This document shows positions 60,190 through 64,000 of a stretch of 64,000 bases of DNA, piece by piece; the stretch's first letter is position 1; each line of letters starts with the position of its first letter. The stretch covers positions 7,068,001 through 7,132,000 of the forward strand of contig NZ_JBDFMD010000001.1 of assembly GCF_047238105.1 (NCBI RefSeq), written 5' to 3'. The notes below the pieces were generated by a model. The model was not told where the DNA came from and made no database searches. It saw only the letters and a program-made list of their open reading frames with translations. The stretch is from Paenibacillus_D sp047238105. Its GTDB lineage: Bacteria > Bacillota > Bacilli > Paenibacillales > Paenibacillaceae. The position numbers and the translations under genes were made by a program.

Positions 60190-60435
60190 GATGGTGAGTG
60201 GTGCTCGCCCCACGAGAGGACACAGTGTCCGTTATTTCGAGCTTAGGCGTGTTTAAGCTCACTTTTCGGACAGAGGTTCCGTTATTGGTCTGGAAACGAG
60301 GCCTTACGGGCACAAAACCAGGAAATAACGGATCGTGTGTCCAAATGGCCTCATTCTGGCGGGTTTTGTGCAAAATAGACCCTATTGTGTCCGAATCGCA
60401 GTGCCAACCTGCGTCAGGTAGGGTTTGTTCCTTTA
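60190..60435. repeat. Dispersed intergenic repeat, long copy (copy B)
   Basis: Its right part (60358-60416) and left part (about 60190-60245) match, in reverse, the short copy at 1122-1228. The 110 bp between are absent from that copy and contain several tokens of TCCGTTATT and CGGACA in both orientations. It lies between the two 105-bp direct repeats. No open frame of note. Confidence 0.75.
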
Positions 60436-60539
60436 TAATTAATATGTTTCATCTATAGATCAGCTTATAATGGTGCGACGCCGCCAGAGGATGGAGACAG
60501 CCGTTTCACCTTGAAATATAAGCGAATATGTTTTCACAC

Positions 60540-60644
60540 ATCTACTTGGCTTATATTTCTCCAGAATGAAACGCGCTGCGCCGTGTGCTTACGAAGCTAG
60601 TTTTGCTTTGCAAAACTCTTAGGCGAAGCCGTTTCACCTTGATT
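60540..60644. repeat. 105-bp direct repeat, copy 2
   Basis: Second copy of 60022-60126. Here the flank 60501-60522 (GTTTCACCTTGAAATATAAGC) faces GCTTATATTTCTCCAGAATGAAAC inside the repeat, forming a larger imperfect palindrome around it. Confidence 0.88.
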
Positions 60645-60761
60645 CCAAGAATTCACAAGTTGCCCTCTTATATTTACTTAAAATTTTCCGGCAAAGCTCC
60701 ACTGGTGCCTGGAGAGATGTAGGGGGAAGATCCCCCCCTTGCTCTCCGTCAGAATAAGGGC

Positions 60762-60981
60762 AAAAGTCAGCTTGTTGAAAAAATGCCGATGGGTGCGGAA
60801 TCGATTCTGGTCAACGCTTTCTGGAAGAAAGCGACTTCGAGAGCTTATGCTACGTAGCGTTCGCCTTTGTTCCCGGATTTCCCCTTTTAAAAGGGGGCCA
60901 CATTCAAGAAATCTGGGAACAACAGCGATCGGAAGAACGATCCGTTACCGTGAGGCTTTATTTTTCAACAGCCTGACTTTT
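60762..60981. mobile_element. 220-bp MITE-like element with terminal inverted repeats
   Basis: Left end 60762-60783 begins AAAAGTCAG and continues TGTTGAAAAA; the right end 60960-60981 is its reverse complement with 19 of the first 21 positions matching. Inside are a hairpin with 15-bp arms (60867-60881 and 60908-60922, 14 paired), and a perfect palindrome CCCCTTTTAAAAGGGG (60881-60896). No transposase fragment is visible; a target duplication could not be established. Confidence 0.65.
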
Positions 60982-61120
60982 ACACTAATCGGGGTGAAAC
61001 TGCGGCTTGGATTAAGACGAGAGTAATCCGGCCTTCGTTGATATAATGACAAATGTAACTACTTGCCCTAAAACGAATTTGCAATACTAGAGATAATCAA
61101 GAGGGGAAGGGTGATAGGAG

Positions 61121-62062
61121 ATGACAATCGCTTCAATGCAGGGCGTGCTGAAAAGATACGGCTCCTACGTAGCGCTGGACTATATCGATCTGGATATTTA
61201 TGAAGGAGAAATTGTCGGCTTGCTTGGACCTAACGGTGCCGGCAAAACGACGCTGATTCAAACGTTGACCGGCATGCTGCCGTCCGAAAAAGGGACGATA
61301 TCGCTATTTGGCGATTCCCAGAAGCCGTTTTCGAATGCGAATAAAGAGAAACTGGGCCTGGTCACCCAGGAGGTCAGCGTCTTTGAAGAGTTGACGGCGC
61401 GGGAATGCCTCACATTCTTTGCAGGTGTCTACGGGCTGAAAGGACAGGAGAAGAAAAAGCGGGTCGCGGAAGCGCTTGAGTTCGTCGGCCTTACGGAGCA
61501 GGCGGGCAAGGTGCCAACCAAGTTCTCCGGCGGTATGAAACGCCGGCTGAACATCGCCTGTGCGCTGACGCATCGGCCCCGATTCCTGATCATGGACGAG
61601 CCGACGGTCGGCATCGATCCGCAATCGCGCAACCATATCCTGGAGTCGGTACGGAAGCTTCGGGAGAATGGAACGACGATCCTCTACACGACACATTACA
61701 TGGAGGAAGTGCAGGAGCTCGCTTCCCGCGTCGTCATCATCGATCAAGGCCAGGTGATCAAGGAGGGGACAGTGCACGAGCTGATCCGGACGATCCAGCA
61801 TGAAGAAAAGGTGAAATTCGATGTCTCTGATAGCCACCCGGTCAGGATCAGTGTGCTGGAGGAGATCGCAGGCGTACAGAAGGTCATCGTCACCGGCAAC
61901 TCGATCACCGTCGTCTCTGCCGCTGGAGCTGGCAATCTGGATCGGATCCTGTCAGTTATCAGGGAAGACACCAGCGTCCTAGGCGTCCAAGCCGACAAGC
62001 CTAACCTGGAGGACGTATTCCTTACGTTGACCGGCAAGCAGCTTCGAGACAAGGGGGAATGA
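61121..62062 (+). CDS. ABC transporter ATP-binding protein (ABC-2/DrrA type)
   Basis: 313 residues. Walker A GPNGAGKTT, signature FSGGMKRRLNIA, Walker B FLIMDEPTVGID, H-loop TTHYMEE, and a C-terminal DrrA-like extension (EEKVKFDVSDSHPVRISVLEEI). The SGGMKRR signature and the extension point to an exporter of drugs or lipids rather than an importer. GAGGGGAAGG lies upstream of ATG 61121. It is first of three coupled genes; no dedicated regulator is adjacent. Confidence 0.9.
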   Translation: MTIASMQGVLKRYGSYVALDYIDLDIYEGEIVGLLGPNGAGKTTLIQTLTGMLPSEKGTISLFGDSQKPFSNANKEKLGLVTQEVSVFEELTARECLTFFAGVYGLKGQEKKKRVAEALEFVGLTEQAGKVPTKFSGGMKRRLNIACALTHRPRFLIMDEPTVGIDPQSRNHILESVRKLRENGTTILYTTHYMEEVQELASRVVIIDQGQVIKEGTVHELIRTIQHEEKVKFDVSDSHPVRISVLEEIAGVQKVIVTGNSITVVSAAGAGNLDRILSVIREDTSVLGVQADKPNLEDVFLTLTGKQLRDKGE

Positions 62063-62064
62063 CA

Positions 62065-62796
62065 ATGCGTGTACTCTCAACGATTCCGTATACTATGCTG
62101 AGACTGTTCCGCAATTATATTGTGTTGCTTCTGCTGCTCGTCATGCCGATCTTGCTTATCACGTTGTTTAACTTTTTACTCTCCGGCCAGGTCGCCGAAG
62201 ACGGTACGCCTTATTCATACAATAATGCACTCACGATGGTGCTGGTGTTCCAGCTATTCGGCGGCTCCACCGTCATGCACTTTATCAACAGTGATCTTTT
62301 TACGGACAATCGGGCGAGATTTTTCGCGGTTCCCTTCAATAAAACGATGTACGCTTTTTCGGTTCTGCTGTGCGGTTCATTCTTTTCGATCTTACTGGGA
62401 ATCATGCTCATGATTTACACCCAGTTTGTGCTTGGCTTGGTGTGGCAAAGCTGGGGATGGATGATTTATCTCATCAGCTTGATGTCACTCCTCTCCAGTA
62501 TCATTTGTGTCATCTTTACCTGTATCGTCAAGAAATTCAAGCTTGCTGAGCGTTTAAGCGAGGTATACGGTGTCGGATTCGTCGTGCTGGCAGGACTGTT
62601 TTTTCCAATGCCGGACAACGCGGTGTTTAACTTTCTCGGCTCTTACGGCAACCCGTTGACCTTGGCGATTGGAGCGATCGAGGACAGGGGGCGGGGGAAC
62701 CTGACGGAAGCCTGGTTTCAGACCAATATCCTGCTCGCTGCCATCGTGGTTCTATTCGTGGTCATGCTCGCTGTAGGAAGGAGAAGATTAAGGTGA
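62065..62796 (+). CDS. ABC-2 type transporter permease, first subunit
   Basis: About 243 residues with six predicted membrane helices (IVLLLLLVMPILLITLFNFLLSG; YAFSVLLCGSFFSILLGIMLMIYTQFVLGLV; IYLISLMSLLSSIICVIFTCIV; VGFVVLAGLFFPMP; ILLAAIVVLFVVMLAVG). ATG 62065 is about 8 bp after AAGGGGG; ATG 62059 is too near. It pairs with the next permease. Confidence 0.85.
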   Translation: MRVLSTIPYTMLRLFRNYIVLLLLLVMPILLITLFNFLLSGQVAEDGTPYSYNNALTMVLVFQLFGGSTVMHFINSDLFTDNRARFFAVPFNKTMYAFSVLLCGSFFSILLGIMLMIYTQFVLGLVWQSWGWMIYLISLMSLLSSIICVIFTCIVKKFKLAERLSEVYGVGFVVLAGLFFPMPDNAVFNFLGSYGNPLTLAIGAIEDRGRGNLTEAWFQTNILLAAIVVLFVVMLAVGRRRLR

Positions 62797-63479
62797 CCAT
62801 CTTTTATTTCGCGCTAAAAAGGAGCTTTGGCAATCTGACCAATCTGATTTTTCTTACGATAGCTCCGATCGCCTGTATTTTCTTCCCTTCCGGCGAGTAT
62901 TGGCCCCATTTGCCTTACGGCTATCAATATTTCGGCATTATCATCTTGTTTACTTCTATCCGTCTGACGACGATCATCCTGGATGACCGGGCCAAAGGCG
63001 TGGTTAAGCGGCTATCCGTCGCTCCCATTAGCTATCTTCGTTATCTGGTTCAGAATTTGATGGCGTACGCGGTTATTATGGTATTCCAATGTCTGATTGT
63101 CATTGCGGGAGGCTTGGCATGGGGGCAGGATCTACACCGGCCATGGGCCTTGCTCCTCCTGTTCATTTCCTTCAGTATTACGGCGCTGGCGATCGCTCTT
63201 GCCTGGATTTCTTTCTATCGAAGCAAGGAAACGTCATTTCTGATCTATATGTCGCTCATTTTCTTCGTGGTGATCATGGGCGGCGTGATGATCCCTTTGG
63301 AGATATTTCCCGAGGTTCTCAAGCGTGCCGCTGTAATCCTGCCCACGTATTGGCTTGCAGAGGGGATGAATTGGGTGGCACTGGGTGGAGAGACGTCCGA
63401 ATTTGTGCTAACCAACGGAGTATTATGGCTGTACGCCATCATCTTCCTGATCCTTGGCAGCAAGCGTAAAATGCAATAA
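62793..63479 (+). CDS. ABC-2 type transporter permease, second subunit
   Basis: 228 residues, six membrane helices; FFVVIMGGVMIPLEIFPEVLKRAAVILPTYWLAEGMNWVALGG is the usual ABC-2 end with the P-x-x-x-L-P-x-x-Y-W element. The GTG 62793 start has AAGGAGA 8 bp upstream and overlaps the previous stop. The substrate is unknown. Confidence 0.85.
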   Translation: MTIFYFALKRSFGNLTNLIFLTIAPIACIFFPSGEYWPHLPYGYQYFGIIILFTSIRLTTIILDDRAKGVVKRLSVAPISYLRYLVQNLMAYAVIMVFQCLIVIAGGLAWGQDLHRPWALLLLFISFSITALAIALAWISFYRSKETSFLIYMSLIFFVVIMGGVMIPLEIFPEVLKRAAVILPTYWLAEGMNWVALGGETSEFVLTNGVLWLYAIIFLILGSKRKMQ

Positions 63480-63543
63480 TAACTCTTTTAATTAATGATA
63501 TTAAATATTAAATGCATTAAATTGAAATTCGTCTAAAAATCAA

Positions 63544-63572
63544 TTGATTTTATCGGGGTCTTCATGTACAAT
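63544..63572 (+). promoter_or_regulatory. Promoter of the T-box leader
   Basis: -35 TTGATT (63544-63549), 17-bp spacer, -10 TACAAT (63567-63572), in AT-rich sequence about 30 bp before the T-box stem I. Confidence 0.65.
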
Positions 63573-63604
63573 CTTTTCAAATTCATCTAATATCCAAATG
63601 CAAG

Positions 63605-63863
63605 GAATGGAAAGAGTAGTTGCATGGAGTCGTTTTAGCGAGCCGGCGGGTGGTGCGAGGTCCGGTACGACGATACGCAATGAATGGGTCCATTGGCTTC
63701 AATCCGAACTTCGCTCTGCGGACAGTAGGCGTTGACGGCATCCCACCGTTATCCAAGGGAGCCCTGTTAGTCGTCTTGACAGGTAAGAGCGCGGCCTTCG
63801 GCCGAATTCGGGTGGTTTCGCGGAGCTAAACACTTCGTCCCTTTTGGGATGAGGTGTTTTTTG
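63605..63863 (+). ncRNA. T-box riboswitch leader, probable Trp specifier
   Basis: The antiterminator motif AATTCGGGTGGTTTCGCGG is at 63805-63823, a clear T-box sequence. Stem I features GGAAAGAGTAGTTGCA and AGCGAGCCGGCGGGTGGTGCGA (quoted in parts: 63609-63624, and about 63638-63659) are in place. The candidate specifier codon TGG (63685-63687), followed by a purine, reads Trp. Uncharged tRNA-Trp would favour antitermination. The downstream sequence resembles TrpRS, agreeing with the specifier. Confidence 0.88.
63828..63863 (+). terminator. T-box regulated terminator
   Basis: AACAC..CGTCCC-tttt-GGGATGAGGTGTT followed by TTTT. Its 5' side competes with the antiterminator at 63805-63823. Confidence 0.85.
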
Positions 63864-63902
63864 CGTTGAGGGGTCAATGGGATGAGCCCATGCTGAACTC
63901 TC

Positions 63903-64000
63903 ATGGATGCTGGAAACCCAGGCAAGCCAGCGGTCAGCAATCTGATCGAGATCTACGCCGTATTCGCTGACGAAGCGGTCGAGACGATCGAGAACAGATA
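63903..64000 (+). pseudogene. trpS: Tryptophanyl-tRNA synthetase C-terminal fragment (runs off the window)
   Basis: From the ATG at 63903 the frame reads DAGNPGKPAVSNLIEIYAVFA (21 residues split as DAGNPGKPAVSN and LIEIYAVFA) then DEAVETIEN. This is like the stretch DPENKPGVSNLLxIYS ... IExIE that in TrpRS follows the KMSKS loop, about two thirds into the protein. An in-frame stop at 63894 precedes it, and the terminator ends 40 bp upstream, so the first two thirds, including HIGH and KMSKS, are missing. No ribosome site is seen. It is likely a truncated gene; the end lies outside the window. Confidence 0.6.

Noticed and set aside
60739..61026. 95-codon plus-strand open frame
   Set aside because: It runs through the MITE-like element and its hairpins; no ribosome site or motif.
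63544..63829. Two short plus-strand open frames
   Set aside because: They coincide with the promoter and T-box leader, which explain the sequence.

Overview
The window is typical of a moderately high-GC, endospore-former-type Firmicute, most like Paenibacillus or a close relative. Evidence: strong AGGAGG-type ribosome binding sites with frequent GTG/TTG starts, a Bacillus-type acyl-lipid desaturase (Des), a TmrB homologue, a YesM/YesN-type two-component system inside a GH43/ABC sugar locus, a copper-amine-oxidase N-terminal domain secreted protein, a Trp T-box leader, and recognisable Zur, Rex, MhqR and CcpA-type sites. No rRNA, tRNA, CRISPR array, prophage or intact transposase gene was seen. 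Layout: 0-1.05 kb holds the end of an alpha/beta hydrolase and an NAD(P)-binding protein. 1.4-6.4 kb is a metal-handling cluster: a Cd/Zn/Co-type P1B ATPase, a flavoprotein monooxygenase, a CopC-like protein, an ArsR/SmtB sensor and a cytosolic Cys-rich copper-storage protein. 6.6-13.3 kb is a NikBCDEA-type metal or metallophore importer behind a Zur-like box, co-directional with two paralogous SAM methyltransferases. 13.4-24.5 kb is a run of small stress and regulatory units: tmrB, a GyrI-like protein with a WYL regulator, a QorB-like reductase, an mhqN-mhqO-mhqR operon, AraC/PhyH/TIM-barrel, AraC/SDR, and an SPL-type radical SAM protein. 25.1-26.3 kb is an ECF sigma factor with a long C-terminal peptidase-MA-like extension, apparently with an ATA start codon. 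26.4-33.6 kb is a purine-to-allantoin pathway: OHCU decarboxylase, uricase, HIU hydrolase, a guanine-deaminase-like amidohydrolase and a three-subunit xanthine dehydrogenase. A six-copy tandem hairpin array lies inside it. 33.8-41 kb carries a fused GMC oxidoreductase, an MBL hydrolase, a TVP38-like membrane protein, an Rrf2 regulator, a CNNM/CorC transporter and des. 41.3-47.2 kb is cydABDC with a Rex-like box. 47.4-48.5 kb has a secreted CuAO-N protein and a YoeB toxin remnant. 48.6-59.9 kb is a GH43 hemicellulose (probably arabinan-type) locus: a divergent secreted GH43, then binding protein, two permeases, a membrane-anchored GH43, a second binding protein, a YesM-type kinase and a YesN-type regulator. 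59.9-61.1 kb is gene-free and full of repeats, including a 220-bp MITE-like element. 61.1-63.5 kb is an ABC-2 exporter, followed by a Trp T-box leader that reads into what looks like only the 3' part of trpS at the window edge. The most notable features are non-coding: (i) the 28.3-kb tandem double-hairpin array, with single related units at 60 kb; (ii) a dispersed intergenic repeat shared in opposite orientation by 1.1 kb and 60.2-60.4 kb; (iii) near-identical promoter/operator architecture at the QorB-like gene (15.8 kb) and the Rrf2 gene (37.85 kb), suggesting one regulator controls both; (iv) the T-box apparently detached from most of trpS. The strongest candidate for an incompletely described protein system is the Zur-box importer with its twin methyltransferases. 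All functional statements come from reading motifs and gene order only; no database search was made.
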